Part shown: positions 1 to 9,649 of the stretch, in pieces
Layout: every line of letters begins with the position of its first letter
How positions within the stretch are numbered: position 1 is the first letter of the stretch
Program-made: the position numbers and the translations under genes
Source of the DNA: an uncultured Ilumatobacter sp.
Lineage (GTDB): Bacteria > Actinomycetota > Acidimicrobiia > Acidimicrobiales > Ilumatobacteraceae
Direction of reading: 5' to 3'
DNA: 64,000 bases
Assembly: GCA_905480335.1 (NCBI GenBank)
Contig: CAJQPY010000011.1
Span: forward strand, 1 to 64,000
Notes under the pieces: model-generated
Seen by the model: the letters and a program-made list of their open reading frames with translations, nothing else
Told to the model about the DNA's origin: nothing
Databases searched by the model: none

Positions 1-1865
1 CGGAAGAAAGCGACGAACGCCTCGCCTATCGATCGATATTTCAAAGGCTCTTCGTCCGACCCGAAGTCGGCGGCCTCATTGGCGCCGCCGGGATCTGGAT
101 CTTCTTCTGGGCGGCCTCAGGAACGTTCGGTACCGTAGGACAAACATTTACCTGGCTCGACACTGCAGCAACCCTAGGCATCATGGCAGTAGCTGTCTCG
201 ATGCTGATGATCGGTGGTGAGTTCGATCTGTCATCGGGCGCAATGACCGGCGCGATGGGAATGTTGATCATCTACCTGGTTAAAGAAACCGGTGAACTCG
301 GCGGCCTCGGATTCCCAATGCTGGTCGCTATTCCGATCTCACTGGCAGTTGCTCTGGCGATTGGCTACCTGAACGGCTGGGTGGTCGAGCGAACCGGACA
401 GCCAAGTTTCATCATCACACTCGGGACCTTCTTCGCGCTGATCGGATTGAAGCTTGGACTGTCGAAGCGTTTTGTCGGCCAGATTCAAATTGGGCGAACC
501 GACGAGGCCAGTGATTTCGATTTTTTCCGACCGATATTTGCCGCAGAATGGGCACGTAACGAACATCCCTTTGAGTTGCGTGACGCCTTCTACATCTCGA
601 TCTGCGCGGCAGGTGTTGTTCTTGTTCTGCTTGCCGTTTGTGAACTCTGGTTCCAGCGCGCCGACAAGCGAAAGCCTGTAGGAATCATTGAGTTCCTCGT
701 CGGACTCGCGCTCGGAATTGGAGCGGGGATTGCAACGCACCTAACAGACGGCGTAGCTGTCAACTGCTTGATTGCTGCTCTCATGGCGATTGCGATCTTC
801 CTCGGAATTCACGGGTGGGCGAATTGGCGATACGAAAGGATCGGGGACCGAGGAAGCGTAGACCTCGATCACACGATGCGCATTCGACTTGGAGTCGGAT
901 TTGGTCTTGTGGTGCTGGGCGGAGCTTGTGCAATGTTGATCGACTCTTCGTCGACACATGAGTTTTTCTTTCCGTTCACCACGCAAGGAATCCGCGTAAT
1001 TCTTTTTCTGGTGTTCGCGACCGCCGGAATGGCCATGATTGCAATGGCTTCACAAGCAGCACTGTCCGTAAATCCTGCTACAAAGGGTGCAGTCACCTCA
1101 GTGCTGGCATTGGCGATCGCTGTAGTCGCGGCAGTCACCTTTCTCGACTCGGAGGCCGAAAAGTTTAGGGCCTCAATGTTCTCAGTGCTTCTATTTTCGT
1201 CAGCGGTGGTGCTTGTTTGGGGATTTGTTGTCTCTCGTTTCGTTGAGCGTCGAGTCAAATCGACTCGGGCGGACCACTTAGGTAGTCGATTACTAATCCT
1301 TGGTATCGTCAGCATCGTTGTCGGCTTAGGTTTTCGGATGCTCTTCGTCACTAACGCCGAGCTACTTGCCGAAGTACCGCCGGCTAAAACGTCGATTCGG
1401 CTTTTTTGGTTCGTGCTATTTACCGCAGTGATGATGTGGGTCTTGGCTCGCACGCGCTTCGGGAGTTGGACATTTGCGGTGGGAGGCAACAAGGAGGCGG
1501 CTCGTCAAGTTGGTGTACCCGCAGCGAGGACGAAGACCCAACTATTCATGCTAGTTTCACTAGCCGCTTGGTTCGTCGGACTGCTCGTTGCGTTCCGAAT
1601 AAACTCAATTCAGTCGAACGCTGGCGATGGGCAGGAATTTCTTTTCATCATTGCTGCGGTCGTTGGTGGCACGCTGCTCACCGGCGGATACGGGACGGCG
1701 TTTGGCGGGGCGATTGGCGCGTGCATCATGTCCATGCCATTGGCTGGAATTTCTGCAGCTCGATGGAATACCGACTGGAGATTCCTAATCATCGGCGTAA
1801 TCCTCCTGCTCGCAGTGGTATCTAACAAATACCTTCGCACCAAGGCTGAGGCAATCCGCAGATGA
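1..1865 (+). CDS. Sugar (probably inositol) ABC transporter permease, enlarged, 5' partial
   Basis: Membrane subunit of a RbsC/XylH-type sugar importer. The reading frame is open from base 3, upstream of the track's ATG at 183, so the gene starts outside the window and at least 620 residues are visible. Family landmarks are GEFDLSSG near the N-terminus, GGNKEAARQVGV about 420 residues later and GGTLLTGGYGTAFGG close to the C-terminus. In ordinary RbsC-type permeases (about 320 residues) the first two are far closer together. The extra 280 or so residues are rich in hydrophobic stretches, about seven by eye. The gene heads the inositol operon and is followed by its ATPase, so inositol is the likely substrate, by context only. 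No periplasmic binding protein is visible; it may lie to the left. Confidence 0.85.
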   Translation, partial: EESDERLAYRSIFQRLFVRPEVGGLIGAAGIWIFFWAASGTFGTVGQTFTWLDTAATLGIMAVAVSMLMIGGEFDLSSGAMTGAMGMLIIYLVKETGELGGLGFPMLVAIPISLAVALAIGYLNGWVVERTGQPSFIITLGTFFALIGLKLGLSKRFVGQIQIGRTDEASDFDFFRPIFAAEWARNEHPFELRDAFYISICAAGVVLVLLAVCELWFQRADKRKPVGIIEFLVGLALGIGAGIATHLTDGVAVNCLIAALMAIAIFLGIHGWANWRYERIGDRGSVDLDHTMRIRLGVGFGLVVLGGACAMLIDSSSTHEFFFPFTTQGIRVILFLVFATAGMAMIAMASQAALSVNPATKGAVTSVLALAIAVVAAVTFLDSEAEKFRASMFSVLLFSSAVVLVWGFVVSRFVERRVKSTRADHLGSRLLILGIVSIVVGLGFRMLFVTNAELLAEVPPAKTSIRLFWFVLFTAVMMWVLARTRFGSWTFAVGGNKEAARQVGVPAARTKTQLFMLVSLAAWFVGLLVAFRINSIQSNAGDGQEFLFIIAAVVGGTLLTGGYGTAFGGAIGACIMSMPLAGISAARWNTDWRFLIIGVILLLAVVSNKYLRTKAEAIRR

Positions 1866-1940
1866 GTCGAACTACCCACGTACCAGCAAAGTTCACGAGT
1901 AATCCGCCGAACATGCTTCATTCACTCATGGAGGACCGCA

Positions 1941-2732
1941 ATGTCTGATCAGCCGCTTCTGCAGCTTGACGACGTGTCAAAGTTTTACGGCAGTATCACT
2001 GCGTTGAGCGACGTCACTACGTCAGTCGCTGCTGGTGAGGTCACGTGCGTACTCGGTGATAACGGCGCCGGAAAATCGACCTTCATCAAAATACTTGCCG
2101 GTGTCCACCAGCAGAGCGAAGGGACAATTCGCCTGGCCGGGGAGGAGGTCATTTTTAACTCCCCGCGTGACGCACTCGCCGGCGGTATCGCCACTGTGTA
2201 CCAGGACCTGGCAATGGTACCGATGATGTCGGTTTGGCGAAATTTCTTCCTCGGATCAGAACCGACCAAGAACATTGGGCCACTCAAGTGGATTGATACC
2301 AAAGAGGCGAAACGGATCACCAAGGAAGAGATGGCCAAGATGGGCATCGACATCCGCGATACCGAGCAGCCCGTCGGCACGCTGTCAGGCGGGGAGCGGC
2401 AATCCGTGGCGATTGCCCGCGCCGGGTACTTCGGCGCAAAAGTGCTGATCCTTGACGAGCCCACCTCAGCGCTTGGCGTGAAGCAGTCCGGTGTCGTATT
2501 GAAACGCATTGTCGAAGCACGCAACCAGGGCCTGGCAGTCATCTTCATCACACACAATCCGCGACACGCCTACCCGGTTGGGAACCGGTTCTTGATCCTC
2601 AACCGCGGACGCTCGATGGGTTCATTCAGCAAGGACGAGATCGATGTCAACGATTTAACGAGTCTCATGTCGGGCGGAGCAGAACTTGAAGCGCTCGAAC
2701 ACGAACTCCGTGTTTCGGGCGCAACAAGTTGA
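1941..2732 (+). CDS. Sugar ABC transporter ATP-binding protein
   Basis: Single-domain ABC ATPase of 263 residues that energises the permease just upstream. Walker A is GDNGAGKST (about 39-47), the Q-loop glutamine is near 88, the signature LSGGERQ is at 148-154, Walker B VLILDEP at 168-174 and the switch histidine in FITH near 205. Many sugar importers of this class (RbsA, XylG) have two fused ABC domains; this one has one, as in the FrcA-type group. The ATG follows a GGAGG-like ribosome site. It is the second gene of the operon, 75 bases after the permease and 25 bases before iolC. Inositol as cargo is inferred from context. Confidence 0.9.
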   Translation: MSDQPLLQLDDVSKFYGSITALSDVTTSVAAGEVTCVLGDNGAGKSTFIKILAGVHQQSEGTIRLAGEEVIFNSPRDALAGGIATVYQDLAMVPMMSVWRNFFLGSEPTKNIGPLKWIDTKEAKRITKEEMAKMGIDIRDTEQPVGTLSGGERQSVAIARAGYFGAKVLILDEPTSALGVKQSGVVLKRIVEARNQGLAVIFITHNPRHAYPVGNRFLILNRGRSMGSFSKDEIDVNDLTSLMSGGAELEALEHELRVSGATS

Positions 2733-2757
2733 CAGTTGCAGCCGAAAGGAGCGGGCC

Positions 2758-3738
2758 ATGACCGCGCCTTTTCATCCTGAAGAACTCGAAGTCTTGACTC
2801 TTGGCCGGTCGTCGGTCGACTTGTATCCCGAACAACATGGCGTCGCACTCGCCGACGTGGCGACGTTTCGGAAATCGATCGGCGGAAGCCCGACCAACGT
2901 AGCGGTTGCCGCAGCGCGACTCGGCCGCAAGGCGGCGGTGATCAACCGTGTCGGCGACGATGCATTCGGCAACTACATCCGACAAGGCCTCCGTGAGTTC
3001 GGTGTCAGCGACGACTACATCATCACCGACACCAATCTGTTGACCCCGGTTGTGTTCTGCGAGCTCCTGCCGCCGGAGGAACCATCGATCTACTTTTACC
3101 GTGAGCCGCGCGGTCCGGACATGAACATCAACGTCGACGACATCCCGGCCGACGCAGTCCGCGCGGTGCCGTTGTTCTGGACCGCCGGCTCCCGGTTCGC
3201 TGAGGAGCCCAGTCGAACGGCAGCCATGGAAGCGCTTCGTCTTCGTGATCGTGGCGCCCACACGGTGATTGACCTCGATTACCGCCCTATGTTCTGGGAT
3301 TCGGCGGCGCAGGCAGCAGAGTTCATCTCGCCGGTGATCGACCTGTGCACCGTCGCTGTCGGCAATCGTGACGAATGTGAGATCGCTGTCGGGACCCGCG
3401 TCCCTGACGAGGCGGCCGATCGGATGCTCGAACGTGGCGTCACCATCGCAATCGTCAAACTGGGTGGGGACGGCGTGCTGGTCGCCACCGAGCACGAGCG
3501 GGTCGTGATTGAGCCGATCCGTGTTCCAGTCGTGTGTGGCCTCGGAGCAGGTGATGCGTTCGGCGGGTCGCTTTGCCATGGTCTACTCGCAGGATGGGAC
3601 CCGGCGGAGATCGTCGCACGTGCAAACGCTGCCGGGGCAATTGTGGCCGGCCGGCTTATGTGTTCCGACGAGATGCCAACCCCGGCTGAGATCGACCATG
3701 TGCTCAAAACCGGCCACGTTCCGGAGCGGGTCGGATGA
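2758..3738 (+). CDS. iolC: 5-dehydro-2-deoxygluconokinase (PfkB family)
   Basis: Cytosolic kinase that phosphorylates 2-deoxy-5-keto-D-gluconate in myo-inositol breakdown. The PfkB N-terminal signature GGSPTNVAVAAARLG starts near residue 42 and the C-terminal anion-hole/catalytic signature GLGAGDAFGGSL is present with its aspartate. I place the start at ATG 2758, behind GAAAGGAG, giving 326 residues; the longer track ORF overlaps the ATPase gene and its extra N-terminus looks unrelated. Some bacteria fuse IolC to a C-terminal DUF2090 aldolase domain. Here the kinase stands alone and overlaps a separate aldolase gene by 4 bases. Function is supported by family plus operon context with iolD, iolG and iolB. 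Confidence 0.88.
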   Translation: MTAPFHPEELEVLTLGRSSVDLYPEQHGVALADVATFRKSIGGSPTNVAVAAARLGRKAAVINRVGDDAFGNYIRQGLREFGVSDDYIITDTNLLTPVVFCELLPPEEPSIYFYREPRGPDMNINVDDIPADAVRAVPLFWTAGSRFAEEPSRTAAMEALRLRDRGAHTVIDLDYRPMFWDSAAQAAEFISPVIDLCTVAVGNRDECEIAVGTRVPDEAADRMLERGVTIAIVKLGGDGVLVATEHERVVIEPIRVPVVCGLGAGDAFGGSLCHGLLAGWDPAEIVARANAAGAIVAGRLMCSDEMPTPAEIDHVLKTGHVPERVG

Positions 3739-4640
3739 CCCTCATCACCGACGAAAGATGGCTTGAGTTGCTAGAGATGCGGGCCGCTGCTCCGGAGGCG
3801 ATCGGACATGCGCTCGGAAAACGAACTAAACGACCGTTGCTCGCCGCCGATGGCGCAACCTTCATTATCGCGATCGATCACCCCGCTCGTGGCATGGTCG
3901 GCGTCAGCGGCCAGCCGTTCGTTATGGCCAATCGGCGTGATGTACTTGAGCGCACGATGACTGCGATGGCCGACCCTGGGGTTGACGGGGTGATGGCCAC
4001 GCCGGATATTCTCGACGACCTGGCGCTGCTCGGAGCGCTCGACGGCAAGGTCACGATCGGGTCGATCAATCGTGGTGGATTGATGGGGTCATCCTGGGAG
4101 CTTGACGACCAACTGACCGCGCACACCCCCGAGGCCATCGTCGAGCAGGACCTCGACGGCGGCAAGATGCTGCTGCGTATCGATCTCAACGACCCGCGCA
4201 GCCGTTCAACGATTGAATCGTGCGCTGAGTGGATCACCGAACTCGCCGCCGCCCGCAAAGTAGCGATGCTCGAGCCGCTGCCGTACACGACGAATGCCCT
4301 CGGGGCGAAGGCGCTCGACATTGACGATGACGCGCTCGTCCGCTGTGTGGGCGTTGCGAACGCGTTGGGCGCCACCTCGGCGTACACGTGGCTCAAACTT
4401 CCGGCTACCGATCAGGTTGAGCGGGTGATGGCGGCCACGTCACTCCCGGCCTTGATTCTCGGAGGTACCCCCGGCCCCGATCCTGATACGGCCTTCGATG
4501 AGTGGCGTCGGGCGATGGCGGTCCCGAATGTCCGCGGTCTCGTCGTGGGGCGTTCGTTGCTCTACCCACCTGACGGTGATGTCGCCGCTGCTGTGTCGAC
4601 CGCAGCGAAGATCGTCCATCCAAGCGAAGAGAGAGTTTGA
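3735..4640 (+). CDS. Cgl0158-like (beta/alpha)8-barrel aldolase, inositol operon
   Basis: Class I aldolase-like barrel of 301 residues, resembling the Cgl0158-type proteins found in actinobacterial iol clusters. Visible features are the early strand motif IIAIDHPARGM and the likely Schiff-base lysine in TWLKLP, in the C-terminal half where DeoC/LacD-type barrels carry it. The best guess is cleavage of 2-deoxy-5-keto-gluconate-6-phosphate to dihydroxyacetone phosphate and malonate semialdehyde, the step done by IolJ elsewhere. That is inference: a second aldolase-like gene ends the operon and the two cannot be separated by sequence alone. It overlaps iolC by 4 bases (ATGA) and the next dehydrogenase by 1 base (TGATG). 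Confidence 0.75.
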   Translation: MTLITDERWLELLEMRAAAPEAIGHALGKRTKRPLLAADGATFIIAIDHPARGMVGVSGQPFVMANRRDVLERTMTAMADPGVDGVMATPDILDDLALLGALDGKVTIGSINRGGLMGSSWELDDQLTAHTPEAIVEQDLDGGKMLLRIDLNDPRSRSTIESCAEWITELAAARKVAMLEPLPYTTNALGAKALDIDDDALVRCVGVANALGATSAYTWLKLPATDQVERVMAATSLPALILGGTPGPDPDTAFDEWRRAMAVPNVRGLVVGRSLLYPPDGDVAAAVSTAAKIVHPSEERV

Positions 4641-5812
4641 TGACGCGCAAAAAAATCGGCGTCGCCGTGATCGGCTTCGGGTGGATGGGCCAGGCCCACA
4701 CGCGGTCCTACATCCGTATCCCAACGCTATTCCCGGAGCGCACCTACGACCCGGAACTGATCATCATCAGCGACAACATGCAGGAGCGGGTTGACGAAGC
4801 CGTCGATTCGTTCGGATTTCGCGATGGCACCACCGACTGGCGTGACGCGGTTAATCACCCTGACGTCGACGTCGTGTGTGTTTGTGCGCCGAACATGCTG
4901 CACGAGCCGATTGCGATTGCTGCAGCCGAGGCCGGCAAGCACGTGTTTTGCGAGAAGCCAGTCGGCGGTACCCCAGAACAGACCGTCCGGATCGAAGCCG
5001 CTAGCCGCGCCGCAGGGATCATCACCGGAGTGGGCTACAACTATCGCTGGGCGCCGCTGGTGCAATACGCCAAGCAGTTGATCGCTGACGGAACACTGGG
5101 CGAGATCACCAACTACAACGGTCGCTTCTTCACGATGTACGGCTCCGACCCGATGGGCCTGTTGTCGTGGCGCTTCCAACTCGACGGTGCCGGACATGGC
5201 GTGAGCTCCGACATCTTGAGTCATTCGATCGACCTCGCACACATGCTGGTCGGCCCGATCACGAAGGTCGTCGGAACAGGCCATACGTACATCCCCGACC
5301 GGCCGATCCCCCAGCCGGGCGGGACGCACTACGACCTTGGTAAACCTGGAGATCCAACTGGGCCGGTCGAGAACGAGGACTACTTCGGCGCCATGGTCAA
5401 GTTCGAGAGCGGTGCGCGGGGCACGTTTGAAGCGAGCCGAACCATCGTTGGCCCCGAGAGCCAGTGTGCGTTTGAGGTCTACGGGACCAAGGGGTCGCTC
5501 AAGTGGAACCTCGAGACGATGAACGAACTGCAGCTCAACCTCGTCGGCAGTCCGGCCCGCGGCTACACCACGGTTTACGCCGGAGACCGATACCCGTACC
5601 ACGGCAACTTTGTGCCAGGGGACGCCAACTCCATTGGGTACGAGGACCTCAAGGTAATTGAGGACTACGAATACCTGTCCAGCGTCGCCGCAGACCGCCA
5701 ACACGACCCAGGCTTCAGCGAGGCCATCAACTACGTCAGCGTCCAAGACGCCTTGCTTCGCTCGTGGAAAAGCGAGCAGTGGGAAGACGTCGCCAACATC
5801 GCATCTGCCTGA
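4640..5812 (+). CDS. Gfo/Idh/MocA family NAD(P)-dependent oxidoreductase
   Basis: A 390-residue dehydrogenase with the Rossmann start VIGFGWMGQAHTRSY, the family EKP motif (FCEKPVGG) whose lysine is catalytic, and a HSIDLAH segment matching the HxxD active-site region. At 390 residues it is longer than the canonical IolG of this operon (339). It probably oxidises an inositol stereoisomer, inosose or related polyol, or interconverts scyllo- and myo-inositol. The exact substrate cannot be read from sequence. I start at ATG 4640, overlapping the previous stop by one base, not at the TTG one codon earlier used in the track. Expression should be coupled to its neighbours. Confidence 0.85.
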   Translation: MTRKKIGVAVIGFGWMGQAHTRSYIRIPTLFPERTYDPELIIISDNMQERVDEAVDSFGFRDGTTDWRDAVNHPDVDVVCVCAPNMLHEPIAIAAAEAGKHVFCEKPVGGTPEQTVRIEAASRAAGIITGVGYNYRWAPLVQYAKQLIADGTLGEITNYNGRFFTMYGSDPMGLLSWRFQLDGAGHGVSSDILSHSIDLAHMLVGPITKVVGTGHTYIPDRPIPQPGGTHYDLGKPGDPTGPVENEDYFGAMVKFESGARGTFEASRTIVGPESQCAFEVYGTKGSLKWNLETMNELQLNLVGSPARGYTTVYAGDRYPYHGNFVPGDANSIGYEDLKVIEDYEYLSSVAADRQHDPGFSEAINYVSVQDALLRSWKSEQWEDVANIASA

Positions 5813-5825
5813 GAAGGGAATACGA

Positions 5826-7676
5826 ATGGGAACACAACGAATCACGGTTGCGCAAGCCATTGTCGGACACCTCATCTCTCAGACCACCGAACTCGGCGAC
5901 GGTTCCACCGCGCCGCTCTTCCCGGGTGTGTTCGGTATCTTCGGCCACGGCAACGTCACCTGTCTGGGACACGCCCTCGAAGAACGCAAGGACGTCCTTC
6001 CGACGTGGCGCGGTCAGAATGAGCAAGGCATGGCGCTCGCAGCCACTGCGTACAACAAGGCTGTTCGTCGTCGGCAGATCATGACCGCGACGTCATCGAT
6101 CGGTCCCGGCGCAACCAACATGGTGACCGCGGCCGGCGTGGCGCATTCGAACCGCATCCCATTGCTGTTGATCTCCGGTGACTCGTTTGCCTCGCGCACA
6201 CCCGATCCCGTTCTTCAACAAGTCGAACACTTCGGTGTCCCTTCGACCACGGTGAACGATTCGTTCCGAGCAGTGAGCCGCTACTGGGACCGGATCACGA
6301 TGCCCGACCAGATTCTGACTTCGCTCCCGCAGGCAATCGACACGATGCTCGATCCGGCCGACTGCGGTCCTGCGTTCCTCGGGCTTCCCCAGGACGTTCA
6401 AGCGATGGCGTTCGACGTACCCGACGAATTCCTTGCTCCGATGCACCACGCGATCGTCCGTGCTCGCCCCGACCGAGGCCAACTAGCGGCAGTCGTCGAC
6501 GCGTTGCGTCACGCGACGCGTCCACTGCTCCTTGCTGGTGGGGGCGTGCACTACTCGTTTGCCGAAGCCGCGTTGTTGAGCTTCGCAGAGCGCCACAACA
6601 TTCCGGTCGTTGAAACCGTCGCCGGCAAGGCAAGCCTTGCGGCAACGCATCCCCTCAATTGCGGCCCTATCGGGGTGACCGGATGTGAGTCCGCGAACGC
6701 CCTGGCCATCGACGCTGACGTGGTGGTGTCGGTCGGCAGCCGCCTAGAGGACTTCACAACAGGATCGTGGACTCTTTTCCAAAATCCAGGTGTCACGATT
6801 ATCGGACTCAACGTTGCTCGCTTCGATGCGCACAAGCGCCGGTCGCTTCCCTTCGTCGCCGATGCTAGAGAGGGTCTGCGTGAGCTCTCCGATGCACTCG
6901 GTGACTGGCGGGCAAATGACGATTGGAGCGAGCGTGCCGCCTCCGAACGGGCCGGCTACCACGCGTACATCGACAAGATCGCCGCACCGACGGAGAACGA
7001 TGAACCGGTTACCTATGCCCAGGTCGTGGGCGCCGTCGACCGCAACAAGGCCCCCGGTGACTACGCGCTCGCAGCTGCCGGAGGCTTCCCCGGCGAGGTC
7101 AATAACGGCTGGCGCGCCGACGAACTGAACAGCTTCGACTGCGAGTACGGCTTCAGCTGCATGGGCTATGAGATCGCAGGTGGGTGGGGCGCCAAGATGG
7201 CGATGCCAGATCGTGAAGTCATCGTGTTCGTGGGCGACGGCTCGACGATGATGATGAACTCCGATCTCTACAGCTCGGTCATCTCCGGGCACAAAATGAT
7301 CGTGATCATTTGCGATAACGGAGGCTTTGCAGTCATCAATCGGCTGCAGGTGAACCAAGGGGGCGCACCGTTCAATAACCTCCTCGACGACTGTAAAGGG
7401 CCGCACACCGATGTCCGTGTCGATTTCGAGATGCTTGCCAAGGCGCAAGGGTGTAACGCCGAAACGGTCGCTACTGCGGTCGAACTCGAAGCAGCGATGG
7501 TGCGAGCCCGCGCCTCGGACCGAACCTACGTCATCGCACTGCAGACGCACCGCTATCAATGGACCGAGGGCGGCACCTACTGGGAGGTGGGCGTTCCCGA
7601 AGTGTCGAGCCGTCCGAGCGTCGTTGTTGCCCACGAAGAAGTTGTCGCAGGTAAAGCCGCCCAGCGCCGCGCCTGA
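5826..7676 (+). CDS. iolD: 3D-(3,5/4)-trihydroxycyclohexane-1,2-dione acylhydrolase
   Basis: Thiamine-diphosphate enzyme of 616 residues that opens the ring of the trione intermediate in inositol catabolism, giving 5-deoxy-glucuronate. It has the acetolactate-synthase-like architecture: N-terminal pyrimidine-binding part with the catalytic glutamate in GQNEQGMA, a central Rossmann-like domain, and a C-terminal diphosphate-binding motif that begins VGDGSTMMMNSDL and ends with the N/G-rich CDNGGF. The true start is ATG 5826 behind GAGAAGGG; the track ORF reads back into the previous gene. It lies 13 bases after the dehydrogenase gene and 42 bases before iolG, consistent with one transcript. Confidence 0.92.
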   Translation: MGTQRITVAQAIVGHLISQTTELGDGSTAPLFPGVFGIFGHGNVTCLGHALEERKDVLPTWRGQNEQGMALAATAYNKAVRRRQIMTATSSIGPGATNMVTAAGVAHSNRIPLLLISGDSFASRTPDPVLQQVEHFGVPSTTVNDSFRAVSRYWDRITMPDQILTSLPQAIDTMLDPADCGPAFLGLPQDVQAMAFDVPDEFLAPMHHAIVRARPDRGQLAAVVDALRHATRPLLLAGGGVHYSFAEAALLSFAERHNIPVVETVAGKASLAATHPLNCGPIGVTGCESANALAIDADVVVSVGSRLEDFTTGSWTLFQNPGVTIIGLNVARFDAHKRRSLPFVADAREGLRELSDALGDWRANDDWSERAASERAGYHAYIDKIAAPTENDEPVTYAQVVGAVDRNKAPGDYALAAAGGFPGEVNNGWRADELNSFDCEYGFSCMGYEIAGGWGAKMAMPDREVIVFVGDGSTMMMNSDLYSSVISGHKMIVIICDNGGFAVINRLQVNQGGAPFNNLLDDCKGPHTDVRVDFEMLAKAQGCNAETVATAVELEAAMVRARASDRTYVIALQTHRYQWTEGGTYWEVGVPEVSSRPSVVVAHEEVVAGKAAQRRA

Positions 7677-7718
7677 CGCAAAGGTGCAGACCGTTTTTAG
7701 ACCCCGGGAGAACCAATC

Positions 7719-8738
7719 ATGACCATCAGATTTGCTGTACTCGGCTGTGGCCGGATCGGTTCGATGCACGCGCGGATGTTGTCTCGCCAGACGGCTGGAA
7801 CCTCGGTGAGCGTAGTGTTCGACGTGTCCAGCGCAGCCGCTGGCGCTCTCGCCGCCGACATCGGATGTCGAGTCGCTGATTCATTGGCAGATTCCCTCGG
7901 TGCAGACGTCGACGCTGTCGCTATTTGCACCAGCACCGACACCCACGTCGACGCGATGGTGAGCGCAGCAGAGGCGGGCAAAGCGATCTTCTGCGAGAAG
8001 CCAATCTCGTTGTCGATCGAGGAGGTCGAGCGGGGGCTTAATGCCGTCAACGCCGCAGGGGTGAAGTTGCAGATCGGGTTCAACCGACGCTATGACCCGA
8101 GCCACAAGGCAGTCGCCGACGCCGTGGCCCACGGCGTGGTCGGCGACGTGCACCTCTGCAATATCACGAGTCGCGACCCTGCCCCGCCTCCAATTGACTA
8201 CATCGCCGGTTCAGGCGGCATGTTCAACGACATGACCATCCATGACTTCGACATGGCGCGCTACGTCACCGGGAGCGACGTTATCGAGGTGTTTGCGCGA
8301 GGTGCCGTACGAGTCGATCCGATGATCGGGGAGGCCGGCGACATCGACACCGCAGTCGTACTGCTCACCCATGCCAATGGCGCTTTGACCACAATTGACA
8401 ATAGCCGTCAAGCGGCGTACGGCTACGACCAACGCGTCGAGGCATTCGGTTCGTTGGGGATGGCTGCATCTGACAACACCCATCGTTTTAACAGCGTGGT
8501 CGCCACCGACCAGGGGTACCGACAACCACCACTCGAGCACTTTTTCCTTGAGCGCTATGCGCAGAGCTACCTGGACCAGTGGGCGTCCTTTGTCGACATG
8601 GTCGAGCACGGCGGACCGAGCCCGGTCTCGGGTGCTGACGGGCGCGCACCGCTCGTCATCGGCACGGCAGCCTTGCGGTCGATGCGAGAAGGTCGTCCGG
8701 TGACGATCAGAGAGATTGAAAACGAGGTCGCTTCATGA
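7719..8738 (+). CDS. iolG: Inositol 2-dehydrogenase
   Basis: NAD-dependent dehydrogenase of 339 residues that oxidises myo-inositol to 2-keto-myo-inositol, the first catabolic step. The Rossmann motif GCGRIGSMHA starts within the first ten residues. The catalytic lysine lies in FCEKPISL, NRRYDPSH matches the IolG substrate region, and TIHDFDMARY carries the active-site aspartate and histidine pair. Length and motifs match IolG better than the 390-residue paralogue upstream. The stop overlaps the iolB start by 4 bases (ATGA). The presence of two Gfo/Idh enzymes in one inositol operon is common and suggests use of more than one inositol isomer. Confidence 0.9.
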   Translation: MTIRFAVLGCGRIGSMHARMLSRQTAGTSVSVVFDVSSAAAGALAADIGCRVADSLADSLGADVDAVAICTSTDTHVDAMVSAAEAGKAIFCEKPISLSIEEVERGLNAVNAAGVKLQIGFNRRYDPSHKAVADAVAHGVVGDVHLCNITSRDPAPPPIDYIAGSGGMFNDMTIHDFDMARYVTGSDVIEVFARGAVRVDPMIGEAGDIDTAVVLLTHANGALTTIDNSRQAAYGYDQRVEAFGSLGMAASDNTHRFNSVVATDQGYRQPPLEHFFLERYAQSYLDQWASFVDMVEHGGPSPVSGADGRAPLVIGTAALRSMREGRPVTIREIENEVAS

Positions 8739-9649
8739 ACGAACCCACGTCACATTCGGGAATGCCATTGCGCCATGCGCGCCCGGTCGGGCCGATGCGC
8801 GAGACCGACATGGGTCACCATCGCACTCGAAACCCAGACGGAACCGTTCGAATCGATGTGACCCCTGACAATGCCGGTTGGGATTTCCTTAGCTTCGCAG
8901 TGGTCGAACTCGAGGCCGGAGACGCCCACGCCTCGACGCGTCCTGGCGAAGAGACCGCAGTCGTCCCACTCAGCGGTGCCGGAGTCGTCCGCGCCGGCAA
9001 CCAAACCTTCGAGATCAGCCGCACATCTGTGTTCGAACAAATGCCCCACATCGTGTACGTCACGCCAGGCGACCCGATTGAGGTCATCGCGTCGGAAGGC
9101 GGATTCGAGTTTTCGATCGGCTCGGCGCACGCGGAGGGAAAGTATCCGACTCGGTTAATCGAGCCGAGCCAGATGAAGCAGGAACTCCGTGGCGGCGGGG
9201 CGGCCTATCGCCATGTCAATCATGTTCTCGCCCCGCCGGTGAAGGCAGAGCGTCTGATTCTGTACGAGGTTTACGTGCCCCGTGGTACGTGGTCGGGCTG
9301 GGCCCCTCACTGCCATGACGGTCGCGACGGATCGCCGTACCTCGAAGAGGTGTACTACTTTCGCGTCACACCGGACAACGGGTTCGTGATGCAGCGTAAT
9401 TGGCGTGACGACGAGGACTTCGACGAGATTTTCGCAGCGCGTGACGGCGAGACAGTCCTGGTCACGAAGGGGTACCACTCGTCAGTTGCGTGTCCGAGCT
9501 CACACATGATGTTCCTCAACTACCTCGCTGGAGAGCTGTACGACGACGAGCGAACCACACCACCGTGCTTCGATCAGGGGCACACATGGATACAGAACGA
9601 CTGGGACCGCGATGCCTGGGATCTGCCGGTGGTGAGGAAACCCGAGTGA
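8735..9649 (+). CDS. iolB: 5-deoxy-glucuronate isomerase
   Basis: Bicupin isomerase of 304 residues converting 5-deoxy-glucuronate to 2-deoxy-5-keto-gluconate, the IolC substrate. The C-terminal cupin shows the family metal site: the histidines of APHCHDG followed by the glutamates of YLEEVYYFRV. It sits between iolG (4-base overlap) and the LacD-type aldolase, whose GTG overlaps the iolB stop. Together with iolC, iolD and iolG it completes the middle of the pathway. Inosose dehydratase (iolE) and methylmalonate-semialdehyde dehydrogenase (iolA) are not in the window and would have to lie left of it or elsewhere. Confidence 0.93.
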   Translation: MNEPTSHSGMPLRHARPVGPMRETDMGHHRTRNPDGTVRIDVTPDNAGWDFLSFAVVELEAGDAHASTRPGEETAVVPLSGAGVVRAGNQTFEISRTSVFEQMPHIVYVTPGDPIEVIASEGGFEFSIGSAHAEGKYPTRLIEPSQMKQELRGGGAAYRHVNHVLAPPVKAERLILYEVYVPRGTWSGWAPHCHDGRDGSPYLEEVYYFRVTPDNGFVMQRNWRDDEDFDEIFAARDGETVLVTKGYHSSVACPSSHMMFLNYLAGELYDDERTTPPCFDQGHTWIQNDWDRDAWDLPVVRKPE

